A DNA stretch of 64,000 nucleotides from Rotaria macrura (lineage: Eukaryota; Rotifera; Eurotatoria; Philodinida; Philodinidae): contig OENT01000857.1 in assembly GCA_900239685.1 (NCBI GenBank), positions 1 through 64,000 on the forward strand. The letters are read 5' to 3'. Every line of letters begins with the position of its first letter. The first letter of the stretch is position 1. Shown one piece after another: positions 50,801 to 62,199 of this stretch. A program made the translations under genes and the position numbers. The notes under the pieces are model-generated. The model was given only the letters and a program-made list of their open reading frames with translations, had not been told where the DNA came from and did no database searches.

Positions 50801-50973
50801 GCATAGTTTCAAGAAAATGCTGCTGCATGGGGTAGAGAAAAGGCTGAACTTCTTTACAAAATCAATGATCTTGATCGACCGGTAGGTTAGTTTAAACTAT
50901 TTATATTCTATAGATCATTGATTTTTCAATATAGATCAATACACCAAAACCACGAAAACTTGAACCTATTTAA
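44885..50973 (+). CDS. CCDC33: CCDC33-like protein: C2 domain(s) plus coiled coils
   Basis: The family is testis/cilia-associated in vertebrates and its function is poorly known. Sixteen exons: 44885-45023, 45678-45709, 45984-46135, 46200-46691, 46766-46904, 46973-47204, 47266-47600, 49467-49520, 49584-49619, 49686-50019, 50078-50166, 50238-50427, 50495-50568, 50628-50735, 50807-50881, 50935-50973. All phases agree, giving 839 aa (human about 958).

A C2 domain begins near residue 84 (LLHILVHGATNLPL). A second C2-like segment starts near 230 (RYFGLEVLLNRFEVALP). A Pro/Gln-rich linker (TTQPPITQPPIIQQQ) ends near 450. Coiled coils occupy about 575-710 and 745-830, with the CCDC33-like blocks GLEETVRRQELVIEKLE and AAAWGREKAELLYKI. 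Intron 7 is 1866 bp, very long for this region. An acceptor lies 4 bp before the ATG. Confidence 0.85.
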
Positions 50974-51134
50974 ATGTTTATTTTGTTTTTGTTCAGTAAT
51001 AAAAATAATGTGACAAATGTTTTTCTTCACAACTGAGACTAATAAACAAAAATGAAGCATCTGACAAGTAAAAATATGCATATCAATAACAATGAAACAA
51101 TAAATAAATAAATAAATAAATGTATATTTATCAT
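50974..51134. other. Convergent 3' spacer of CCDC33 and the TRIM-like gene
   Basis: The 161 bp between two stop codons on opposite strands hold an AATAAA-type signal for CCDC33 (near 51000) and an AAATAAATAAATAAAT run near 51103-51120. The two transcripts probably overlap at their 3' ends. Confidence 0.6.
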
Positions 51135-54133
51135 TTAAACATCATTCATATCAGAACCATAGCCACTACTAGTTGCCGAAAGAGGTGTATTACAATTTGA
51201 TGTATTCACATTGACATGTAAAACGATTTTCTCCTTCAATTGCATATCAATATGACGTAGATCATCAGTCAATATATCCATTTGATGTTTATGTTCATGA
51301 TACTGCTGACGATTACAGGGATAACAATAATTCTCTAGTTTAGATTCGATTTCAAGTAATCGTTCATTGATTATAGACGTTTTCTCATGACGTAACTTAA
51401 ATTGTACTTGAAACTTTAACCAAGTAACTATAGGAAGACAAAAGAAATGATTAAAAAAATACATTCAAATAAAAAACAAAAACAATCGTTGAATTGGTTT
51501 CCTAGAGTGAAAGGATGGTCTAGAGACCGAAATTCACCATATTTCCATGACGCAGACAACCACTTTTATGGCATGTATTAGGGACAGATCAAACGAAGGG
51601 GGGTGCGGAGTTGCTGCATCTTATGATGGAGCAAGTGAAAGGGGTAGGTGGTGTTGCGACAAGAAATTTCGATCCTTCCATCACTTTCCAGAACCTTGTG
51701 GTGCAGTAGTTAAGCGGAACTTAAACTTTTGTCGCTCAGAAAGATATTCAAGTTCTACTCCCTCCTATCTATCGAGATCTGTCAGTTGTGTATTCCAATG
51801 GTTAGAAAACTAAGAGCCCCTGTTAGCATCAACGAGAATACATATTGATCCTAANNNNNNNNNNNNNNNNNNNNNNNNNNNNNNNNNNNNNNNNNNNNNN
51901 NNNNNNNNNNNNNNNNNNNNNNNNNNNNNNNNNNNNNNNNNNNNNNNNNNNNNNNNNNNNNNNNNNNNNNNCAGTCATTTTAGTTTCGCATGCGGTTTTA
52001 TAATCTTGGTCGTTGGAAATCGTGTTCTTACTCTACATCTCGGCCTTTCTCATCTCTCTTGAGCTTATCCGACTATATTTTTGAAAATCTCAGTATCCAT
52101 CGTAAAAAATAGCCAGTCTCACCCGCTGTTCATGTTTCCATGTGTGAATTATGTCAGACTAGAGCCAGTGAATGAATTTTCGATTCATCTTACTTGTTGA
52201 TTAATACTCGAGCATTTTTCTCAGGTGTTTACATCGAATAAATTTCATTAAATATGTAGTTTCTTCATAGAATTTTTTCAATTAATAGTTCTAGACCGCA
52301 AGAAAAAGTAATTGAGTTTACATTACAGGCGAACATGCAACATTTAATCCAACTCAAAAAATAATCATAATCAATTTTCACATTGCAATCAAGTCAATGA
52401 CTAAGAATTCTACTTACATTGGTTACTATCAGTCTTTTTATCAAGAATTATAATTGCTCTTCTAATATGTCAAGGGAACGATTTAGTATTTGTATTTTAT
52501 TTTCCATGACATATTTAATATTATGGAATTCACTTATGGGGAAAATTTTGTTTAGTGTTATTCGATCAAAATTACCTCGTTCAATGATGTGGAAATGTGA
52601 AAAGAGTAAGTACGGTCAACAGACTCCCCTATTAAAAACTCTCATCCGTGAACGTAAAAGAAAATATTTTTAAAATTAAAATCATTATTGAATCATAAAC
52701 ATTGACAGAAGAGAAAGCAATCGAGTATTGCTGTGCTTGTTCAGATAAGCAAAAAACTTAATATCTTGTAAAATATTTGAATTCGATAACAATCATTATT
52801 CGTAACTTCACGTTCTACGCACATTTTCTTATTGGACTACATTCATAGAAAATGTACCATATCCCTGGCCAGAAAGCGTTTTCTTTTATAATGTTGATGA
52901 TTTAATCAACTGCACAGGAAGGTAATATGAGCGAGTTGGAAAAATATCTTCAGCTAAAGTTGATCGGTTACATCTTCAAACTTTACGTATTAGAACAATC
53001 TATGTTCTCGTTCACAAACAATTTAGTAATGTGCACTAGTTCTCAGGATGAGCAAAATCGAAACATTTCTCAGCTGAAAAAATCGGCAATGAAACCAAAG
53101 AATCGCCTCTTTTGCAACCAATGATTTGTGTCTCATTAATTCATTCGTTCATCTAAGTTGAAGAATTAGTGAGAGTCCTACTTGAAACTTCTATGTATGA
53201 CGATTTTCGACTGTAAAAATCGCTTATCCGCATGAGAAAAAGAATTCTATGTAAATTCATACATTTCTTTTATCATAAGATTACTTTTTGATTTTCAAGT
53301 ATTTGAAGCAGAGCGTGTGAGTATGAACTGTGAGTTTGAGTGCTGATCAAGGAACTAGTGGCATGCGCAACCCAATGATTTGATTCGTATGAAGCTAGTT
53401 GTATTTTTTTTTCTGTATGATAAATTATTCGTGAATGTGTCCAGTTGAATTTTTGACCAAAGTTCAAAGAATCCAATAAACAACTCTCATGCACATTCAG
53501 AAGCTAGGAATACAGTGCGGACATTTTGTAATAGTTCAAGAAAACGAATTCACTTTTCTATCATCAATCAATCAGACTCGAATACCTTCTAATTCAATAT
53601 TTCATGTTTCTGACACATGAACCATGTTTGAGAGGTTTAGTACTATTTTTATTTTACTACAATGGAGTCAATCCAATATATTTTCATTGAAATCCTGTTG
53701 AAAATTTGTCTATGATAACATGATTAAACTTACCTTTCGATAAAAGCAAGTTCTTCGTTCTAAAATCACGATTTTTCCACTCATGATCATGTCGATTATG
53801 ACATTTGTTACATAGAAGTGTATCACAATGATAGCATATGTCAAGTTTTTGATACGATTTACAATCGTAACATTTTGCATTAATATTAATCGATCGATTA
53901 TCATTGAATTTGTCTTGTCGATATTGTTCAACAAGTGATAATACTATTCGATTTATAGGTAAAATTTGTCCAATGAAATAATGTCGACAAAGAGGACATG
54001 TTACAAATGAACGATTATTCATTATTGAATGAAGACATTTGCAACAAAACGTATGTGAACATGGTAGTAGACGAGGATCATCAAATAGATCCATACATAT
54101 TGGACATGTTAATGTTTCTTCAAATGATGGCAT
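51135..54133 (-). CDS. RING/B-box TRIM-like E3 ligase, two exons
   Basis: Exon 1 (53734-54133) encodes a C3HC4 RING (about residues 10-50: CPICMDLFDDPRLLPCSHTF, then CCKCLHS and CPLCRHYF), a linker and a B-box-type zinc motif (about 86-120: CYDCKSYQKLDICYHCDTLL, then CNKCHNRHDHEW). It ends with donor GTAAGT in phase 1. Exon 2 (51135-51427) has a phase-1 acceptor in the right frame. It encodes a helical, probably coiled-coil stretch (KTSIINERLLEIESKLENY, HQMDILTDDLRHIDMQLKEK) and a Ser-rich tail. Together they give 230 aa in RING-B-box-coiled-coil order.

Joining the two exons is inference: the 2.3-kb intron contains an assembly gap, so further exons may be missing. The likely role is a ubiquitin E3 ligase. 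The start lies 97 bp downstream of NDUFA6, with an acceptor (TTTTTCTTCAG) 9 bp upstream of the ATG. Confidence 0.72.
51484..51854. other. GC-richer insert in TRIM intron next to assembly gap
   Basis: This stretch is clearly less AT-rich than its flanks, with runs such as AAGGGGGGTGCGGAG, and abuts the gap. An 88-codon open frame (51547-51813) has no recognised domain. It may be part of a repeat that broke the assembly; this is inference. Confidence 0.35.
51855..51971. other. Assembly gap of 117 N
   Basis: A run of undetermined bases inside the putative intron of the TRIM-like gene. Its true length is unknown. Confidence 1.
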
Positions 54134-54229
54134 CTCAAAAGTCTGAAGAAAAAGAACTAATCATAGTCTAAATACAGGCAAGGAGAATACAAAAAAAAAG
54201 AAAAGAGGAAAGGATATTTATTTTTTAAA

Positions 54230-54656
54230 TTAAAGTCCTTCATAAAAACGTTCAAGAAAACTTGCTGGCTTTTTCTTATATGTATTTTTCTTGCTATCGA
54301 AAGTAGCAACATTATGTTGTTGGCGCCATATTTCAGCTGTTTCAACAAAATCCATTTGACCACGTACAACAAGTAAATCAATAACACGTATATCCGTTAC
54401 ATCTTTATTACGCATGAAATTTTCCTTAACGAAACATACGTCATGAAATGCATTTTGAAGAAAAATCTACCTTGATAACATCACGTATACGTGCTTCTGT
54501 CCAATTATTTTTAATATAATCAATACGAATATAAGGTATTTGTCGAAGCCAAATTTTATAAAGATTTAACACACGTCGTTTAGCTTCAGCATGATCTGTT
54601 GATAGAACAGGCCGAACTTGTTTCAATGTTTGAGGTAAACGAGCCGCCAATGACAT
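54230..54656 (-). CDS. NDUFA6: NADH dehydrogenase 1 alpha subcomplex subunit 6 (LYR-motif protein)
   Basis: NDUFA6 is an accessory subunit of mitochondrial complex I that, with the acyl carrier protein, caps the matrix arm. Exons are 54471-54656 and 54230-54424, with a 46-bp intron in phase 0; the product is 126 aa (human about 128). The family signatures are EAKRRVLNLYKIWLRQIP (about 24-41), IRDVIKENFMRNKDVTDIRV (about 57-76) and IDLLVVRGQMDFVETAEIW (about 77-95). The LYR tripeptide is LYK here.

The start at 54656 gives the family length. An acceptor (CTAATTCTAG) ends 16 bp upstream, so a longer frame from 54695 is probably outron. A polyadenylation-like AATAAA follows the stop. The TRIM-like gene starts 97 bp further on the same strand. 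Confidence 0.93.
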
Positions 54657-56390
54657 AGATTTAAGTTCTGATCTAGAATTAGAGAACACGTTCATATGTA
54701 TTTATATTCATTTTCAATGTTGTTTTTATTTTCAGAAAACAATACATACATGTACACACAGATAGATTGATCAGACGTTAGCAAAACAACCAATCATATG
54801 TCACATATAACGAACCAATAGAAAAACACATAGCATCCTCTGTGTTTGTATAAGTGCTGTTTGTGATCCGTGTAATACCGAAATCATAACTTGCATGGTT
54901 ACTCAAACAAATACACACAGCTCACAAGATATGTCAAATGATAAAATCTACATTAATTATCATCTAACCTACGAAATCAATTCTTGAATTACTACAAACA
55001 TAAAATTTGAGAGAGAAGCGTCTATTGAAAGCAAAAAATTTCTCTAGTCATTTAATAAATCTATTGAATGTAGAAGCAAATCTTTTCTTTTTGTTTCAAT
55101 TAATTTTCTTTCTATCACAGAAATATAGAGTATTCTCTAAGAACCAAAATATTCTTTATCGATCATAGAGTTATTTTGATTTGTCATCTTTATGACTGAA
55201 AATTTCTGGCTTCTTGATTAATCAAATATTGAATGACAGATGTTATATCGATCGATGTTCATATCCGTTTTCTTACTTTTGATGACAAGTAAACATTGAT
55301 GTGAAAAAATTCTTTATCAAATATTATCTTGTTGAACATGACGACAAAAGTACCGTAATTAAATATTAATTAATTCTTTTGAATTGATTTTCTATCACAT
55401 AGAGTGGTCATGATCTTACTTTCAAGCATGTTTCAACCAAGAATGAATTGAATGAAAAGTTTTAAGAGTTCTTCGAAATGAAATTCAATCGAACATCGAT
55501 ATTTCATGTTTGATCATAAACTAGAAGAGTGAATCGAGGTAGACTATGATTAGGCTTGTTCATCAAAAACCGATTTCCCCTGATGCTTGACATTATTTTC
55601 TTCATGATTACCGAAAATAAAGTCTTATTTCAATTGTATTATGTTTGTCAGCAACAGTTTTCTGTTGCATTCAATATTGTAAATCGGCCTAAAAATCAAA
55701 TCCTACACAAATATTACGACTATAAGACAGACAAAATATATATATATATATGTTATAATCAATAATGATAGCAGCATCAGACCAAAATAACATATGTGGA
55801 TAATAAGATTGAAGAGAAGACAAATAACATTTAATAACTCTAACTTAAAATCTTATTGAATGACTAAGAATTGACAGTAACAATTCTCATATGTACTTAG
55901 AATAATTTCATATAGTTTGATAACTTTCACAAATATATTTCTATTTTTCTTTAGCATTTGTATTCTTCATTTTTAGACATACAATAAAAACATTTGAATA
56001 TACTCGAATGGTCATTGTATAATACTTCTTGTTCATTATTCTTTAATGATCATTTCGTGGTGACCAGTTTCTTTCTTTTTTTACATTTCAGTGAAGGGAT
56101 ACATCGTTAAAAATAAAAAATAGCGATTAGGGGCATTAAATGATATATTGAGGCGTTACATTTTTGTTAGTTAAAGACGACGATATACATAGTGTTGTTC
56201 GCTTATAGTAGTGCTTGTTTTTCTTAGAAAATTTTCTTATAGTAAACTATTGTGATCAATGTAAGATATTGATTCGTCGTAATAACTCGCCGTATTGTGA
56301 TAAATTCTCATTGATAGAAAACAGTTAGATTGAATGCAATCACAGAAAAAAATATATAAACAAATGAAAAATAAGTCAAACAGAGATCTA
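54657..56390. other. Spacer upstream of NDUFA6 and downstream of the E2 gene
   Basis: About 1.7 kb of AT-rich DNA with a short TA tract near 55738-55751. No supported gene. Confidence 0.5.
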
Positions 56391-57350
56391 TTACGGTAGT
56401 TTGGGTTGAGCATGGGCGACGGTATATTTACGAGCTGTTTCGTAGAATTCTTGTGGAGTTTTAAGTATTTGCTGAGCTATAGCAGAAACGAGTGGACTTT
56501 CAGTACTTGGATCAGCAAGTAATTCAATTATTTGAAGTAAAACTATGAAAATTAATAGACATAGATTGTTGTAATACAAATATAGTTTTATTCTACTTGT
56601 AACAATCGATAGATTTGGTGTCCATTTTTCACTGAGAACATCGAGACCTAGAAAATGATTAGGACAAATGTAAGATATTGATTCTTTAAAAGAAATACTT
56701 ACAAATACTACCATCATCTTTGATCGCTGGATGATATATTGGTGTTACGAATTTAACCTAGACATAATAAAGAAACAATTATTAAGATTTCCATTGAATT
56801 TCTCGACTACCTTGGGTGGTTTAAATGGAAAATCTGTCGGTAAATTAATATCAAGAGTGAAGATATGATCAGCATACGGTGAATTATCCTAGAAAATAAA
56901 AAAAGTATCTGCATAGAGTTAGTAGTGAATTAGTCATTTCGTTTGATCTGGATGATCATATCCTTAAAATACCATATACACGACTATGTTGTAGAAAATA
57001 TTCTTCAATAATTAATTTTCATCATCAATAATTTAAAAAAAAACTTATAAACACTCCCTTATTAATTAAAACGATTTCAATAGATTCAATAATTACAGTC
57101 TATTGTACTTACAGGTCCAACAATTTTAGCTTCCAATTGTAAAACTAAATACGTACATAGTAAAAGTTGATCAAATTATTAAATAAAACTTCAACACTCA
57201 CTATCATCTCCTTTTGGTTCTAGTTTATTAACTTGGGCTGAGTTTTCCTTAGCAGTTTTAAATTCCTTTGGAAATAAAACATTACACTAAATGATCTGTT
57301 TAAATTTTTATCTCAAATACTTTTATCAATCGTCGTTGTATAGTTGCCAT
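56391..57350 (-). CDS. E2 ubiquitin-conjugating enzyme with HPA instead of HPN
   Basis: E2 enzymes carry ubiquitin or a ubiquitin-like protein on a catalytic cysteine. Seven exons, in transcript order: 57321-57350, 57202-57265, 57113-57144, 56811-56888, 56703-56757, 56597-56647, 56391-56542. Phases agree and the product is 153 aa, a bare UBC fold. Visible features are an N-terminal helix with MATIQRRLIKEFK, PDNSPYADHIFTLDINLP, FPFKPPKVKFVTPIYHP, and the active-site segment DDGSICLDVLSEKWTPNL with Cys87, split across an intron. The C-terminal helices follow (LLADPSTESPL, FYETARKYT).

The conserved HPN motif reads HPA (His77-Pro78-Ala79), eight residues before Cys87 as in normal E2s. Loss of the Asn usually impairs isopeptide formation or marks atypical E2s. 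It resembles the UBE2D/E/L group in length; I cannot name the orthologue. Confidence 0.87.
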
Positions 57351-59107
57351 ATTATTTTATATATTACAGTACTTCGAGTAACAAACAAGGCTGGAGTCGA
57401 ATCAACTAGTGAATAAAGAGAAGAAAAATAATCATAGACCTTTTGCAAGAACAAATCTGAAGGAAAAAACCTTACGGTTGGCTGTATCCATACCATGCAC
57501 ATAGTTTTGTAATGGTGTGTTATTCGGAGTATAGTGACATCTATTGAAACTTGTACGGGATCTTCAAAAAACAAAACATGTTTGATTGACCTTCTAGCAG
57601 CAAATTTTGAAAACTAACAACAAGATAAGGTAAGTAAAAAAATATTTTTATTGAAGGTGATCCTGTAGATTGGTTTCTGCAGAACTTCATACAAGATTTG
57701 AGTTAATAAATTTCATCGAATCTTTTGTTTCTACCTTTCGTATTGAGTAGATATATGAAGAATCAAAAATTTTTATATGGCCTTTCACGTAATGATTTCC
57801 AGTTGATATATGTAATTTATTGTATCTCGAAGTTACTTTGAGAGAAAGTCAAATCTTCTTCAATCGAAAAATGTTTTCATATTAGATTCTTATCTGCGGC
57901 ATATGAAAAAATAATTAAACATGTTTTTTAATGGACGCATCAGCTAGACATAGATTTGATAGAGTCGTTCATTTACAATTGAAACGATTGGTACCAAGAA
58001 TCAACTTCGATATCATTTCTAATACTTAGCAGCATACTGATGCTTGAGAATGTACCTAGATACCATTTCTGAGGTGAAAAGGCGTTTAAAGATGAAGATA
58101 GTACGTTTAGAGTTTACGTAAGAAGTCACCTATATTTGAAAGACGTTTGTTTTTTAAATGTTGCATGATTCGTTGACATAGGACTCTGCGAGAAAATTCG
58201 AATTTAGAAAGATATGTACTTTGTGTAACATCTATCTATTTACAGTTGAGAAATTACAAGCTTCTTGTTTTGCCATATCTTTGTAAATATGCATTTGAAA
58301 TCCATTGATGTTATCAAAATAAGATTTAAAAACATGTTACTATTTAGTCCGCACACGGTGGTGACATGCTTGGTTTTATCTTACGAACGAGAATTGTTTT
58401 TCATTACGATTGAATATTCTACTTATAGACGAACAAAATTTTAGACAAGTCTATTTCACGCAATTACTTAAAATCATAACAAGACATCTAAAAGAATATT
58501 ACTACGTGTTCATAGCGAATGGTAAAGAAACTAATAATGAAATGCTCTCAAATGTAGTTTTTCAAAATTTTTATCTTATATAGTAGAATGAAAATAAAGT
58601 ACATGTAAGATTACTAAAGACTGATGTCACTGAAAACTCATGTTTAAAAAAGTAAATTGGGAATTATTGATGACACCGGCTACTTATTCATTGACAAGAC
58701 TATAGGTTCATATTTGCCGTTGAGGTTGAATCATACAAGAAACAAGACAAGAACACAACTTAGTAATTGTTTTTGTTTTATGAAAATAACATTCATGGAT
58801 TAATCATGTATACTGTAGATCGTAGATACTTATGTTCTCAGATGTCGAATTCACTCTGCAAGAATTGATGCTGATTTCAGAATCTCAAGTATTTTCACAT
58901 CCATGTCATCTTACACCGCGATGTTTGCATTTAGTACATTTATTCATCAATTGATTCGATATGTAACAACATGAATATGACTTAATAGTACGACTATAAA
59001 CAACATTCAACTGAATACTTTCACAACAGAATAACTCAAACAATTATCACGGACAATGAGACGAAAATACACTTGATGAGATCGATTCGATTCGTTTGAA
59101 CCGAATT
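57351..59107. other. Gene-free spacer
   Basis: About 1.75 kb with no supported gene. A minus-strand open frame at 57326-57574 runs through the E2 start and is not convincing. Confidence 0.5.
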
Positions 59108-60098
59108 TCACTGAATGGGACGAGGTAAAAGTTGTATCTGTGCTACTATAGTAGCAGGTGTCACTCTCGTATCACGACTAAATTTCTTTAAAATCTTGAA
59201 TGGTTCCCGTACGTCTTGTAAACTAGCAAGTAATATAAACGGAATAAGTAACGACATATAGAAAGACATTGGTCCTACCCAAGCCACAGCATTATTGCCA
59301 AATTTTGAATCCCACACTAATGTCCCAAGTTGAATCAAAAAGTAGCCCGTATTCGTAATTAAAAATAGAAAGAAGACAAGAATCAGAGGTAGTGCTATCC
59401 TTCGACTTTGAATCCATTTCATTCGTCGACCAAATCGTCGTCTTCGTACAACAAGACGTAATATGAATGAGACATTGAAGATGAAAAACAAAAGCATCAA
59501 TATAAATCCATGTACGAATTGCTCGTAAATAGCTAATACAGTACTATCCCTCACGAAGCATGGCTGCATACAAATATGTGTACTTTTTTTCATAATAGCT
59601 ATCGCACGAATAAAAGAATATCAAAATAGTGTAGTAAATGAATGGATAAATAATACAAATACTCAACGGTACGTAATGGTATAAGATCCGTCTTCGATTC
59701 GTGCAAAATCAATTCATGGAAAAAGTCAATATGTGCCGTTCAAAAGAACCCCATACTAACAATAGGAAACTACAAGTGAATAGATAATAATCAACGTAAT
59801 AATACAGACTACAATAAATGAAAGTAAGTGGCCACTGAGTACCAACAAGATAATAGCCAAGATGCATAGGTAAATCAGTGAGAACTTGTATACCAGTAAT
59901 CAAAAGTAGAAGAATGATAAAATGATTGCTAAGAGCACGGTAGAGTGCAGGTGTTGCCAAATAATGATGCAAAACAATGATAAAACAAGGAACAGAAAAT
60001 ATTTCCAATGACAATAAGATGCCGAATTGTCCAGGTCGAAATGGAAAAGAGTTCTTGATGATGATAGTCTGAGTAATATTCTCGGTTCCTTGTTGCAT
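59108..60098 (-). pseudogene. 7TM receptor (rotifer-type rhodopsin-like GPCR), damaged
   Basis: Several hydrophobic helices follow one another. The first part includes FGILLSLEIFSVPCFIIVLH, HFIILLLLITGIQVLTDLP, WPLTFIYC and a FERHILTF motif occupying the DRY position, as in a receptor family common in rotifers. The third frame segment continues with RRRILYHYVPLSICIIYP, a recognisable TM4 start. The last part includes a CMQPCF loop, VHGFILMLLFFIFNVSFILR and FYMSLLIPFILLASLQD.

The frame is broken twice. A TGA at 59709-59711 lies just after the ERHILTF motif. A run of seven A on the minus strand (59584-59590) then changes frame between TM4 and the extracellular loop. No GT-AG intron removes either lesion. 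I call it a recent pseudogene; the homopolymer change could be an assembly error, the stop less likely so. The start at 60098 is the most plausible ATG. Confidence 0.7.
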
Positions 60099-62199
60099 AA
60101 TGAAGAACACTTGAATTATTATATTATATTTTTTTGTATGGTCAATGATGGAACTATAAAAAAACAAAAGCTTAATCATTATTTTACAGTGAGTGAAAAG
60201 TTTCCAGTTGCGTTATTCGAAAGAAAGCCTGAAAATAAAACGGTACATTCTCAACTATTCAAAAATTGAATTCAACATTTAGATTTGATATTAATGCAAA
60301 AACAAAAGGCAAGTCAATTTGAAATCTTTCGTATTGTAAGAAATTCACATCATATGTATTGTCGATAGCAGCAAGAAGAAAGTAATGATTTTAATACGAA
60401 TTACTCTAATGGATCTTTGCTACCTTGCTGCTTCTTCTTCATTTGATGTCACTTTTCTGTCAAAATATTTTTTATTCGTAGTCTAACTCTAACAATATGA
60501 GAATCACAAGTCAACAAGTTCACATCTGGATGAACTTTCAGAAAAAACTTGTTCGACATATTCTTACAGCTTTTATTAGAGAAGAATTATCGTTTACACT
60601 TTAAAGATGGATTCGTGTTCTTAGACCATGTAAAAAATGAAGTTTTTCTCACTAAAAAAGTTGAATTTCCTAATATCTTGGAGATTTGAACTCACTTATT
60701 TATGAACCTAATGAGTCATAATCGTCATATTGAAGAGCACAAAGATCCGAAGATCATCTGCTTTGGTAAACGTTTCATTTTCGATCAGATCTCATGATAC
60801 TGTCTCTGATTTTTTCAAATAGCCATTACGATCTCGCTAGTATAGTCTCAGAGTAGAACAAATGGTTAATATGATCGAGAAGATGCACTGATATCATGAT
60901 AGTAGAATTTTTCTCGAAATACGTACCAAACTCCCACATTTTAATCGTGTATATCCTACTTATATTGAACTGATAGTAAAAATACGCATAAAACAGATTA
61001 TTGATGTGTCGAATGAGCAGTAGTACATTTGGGTGATTATTATCTAAGTCAAAACACTTGATGTTAAGATAATGAATTACTTGTACATGCATTTCATTGA
61101 ATACATGTTCAAGTGCTTAAAAAAATTCTTCTCTTCAATTTAGATACGTGTTCTTCAAAAATTTAATTCTACGATTGTTTTTCTCTTCTGACATCTTCTA
61201 ACTATAATCTTTTTGCACATCGAATGAACAGATAAAAACAAAATCTATATGCAATGATTTCAGTACGTGTAAACTATAGCCAGTATTCATTGAAATAAAA
61301 CAAAATATAATTACACTCATCTACTGCGTCTCACCTCTTTCGGATGCTATCGTTATTCGCACGAATTTGATTGAACACGTATTAGACATAAGATGAATTA
61401 TCACTAGTGAATTAGTATTTTGCTAATGAATACGACAACTTGGTTGACTAGATCAAGAAATAAACAAATATTATTATTTGTCAGTGCTTCTAATTCCGAA
61501 TAGCAACTCATAATTTTCGCATCGATTCAAATTCGATTTTAGTTCTCTAAGAAGTTTGATTATTAAAGGTTGTCAAGAAGATGCATATGTAAAATCAAAG
61601 TTCGTTCTGTTTAAAAAAAAAGCAATCCAAATTAACCTAAAAACCCTATGCTTAATTATTATTTAAATTTTAAAGTGAAATTACATTAGGCTTCACAATT
61701 ATGATGGAACGACGTTCGCACTAAATAAGTATTAAATTGCAATTTAAGTAAACTTTTCATACGTATTAGTGACAACCAACAAATACGATTATAATTACTG
61801 TTCTGTGCAACCTTTTAGTATTAATGTCATCCACACTCATTGAAATGTTTCATTTCGAAGATCTTTAAGTGCTTAAGAAGTAAACTTGCTGATTAGATAG
61901 TACGACTTTTGGAAATTTTAATCTACTTGGTTTTTTGTCGTTCACATGTCTAAAAGCTTTTTAGCGCAGCTCGTTGGGACTAAAATATATGGAACTCACA
62001 TATGCATAGCTTCATAATATTGATAGAAAATACAGAAAATGCAATATCAGGAAATTTTCTTGCATCTTCTTTCTCGGATGGGTGCCCTATTTTTCGTTTC
62101 CATTGTTGATATTCGCTCGTTAGTTTCCATTTTTCATTATTTATTTTTCTTATTATAAGCATTACAATTAACAGCGAATAACGCTTTGATATATATAAC
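60099..62199. other. Gene-free interval
   Basis: AT-rich sequence without supported genes. The minus-strand frames at 60826-61092 and 61980-62162 show no domain. Confidence 0.45.

Noticed and set aside
57326-57574. 82-codon minus-strand frame over the E2 start
   Set aside because: It reads through the start exon in the wrong frame and lacks any domain.
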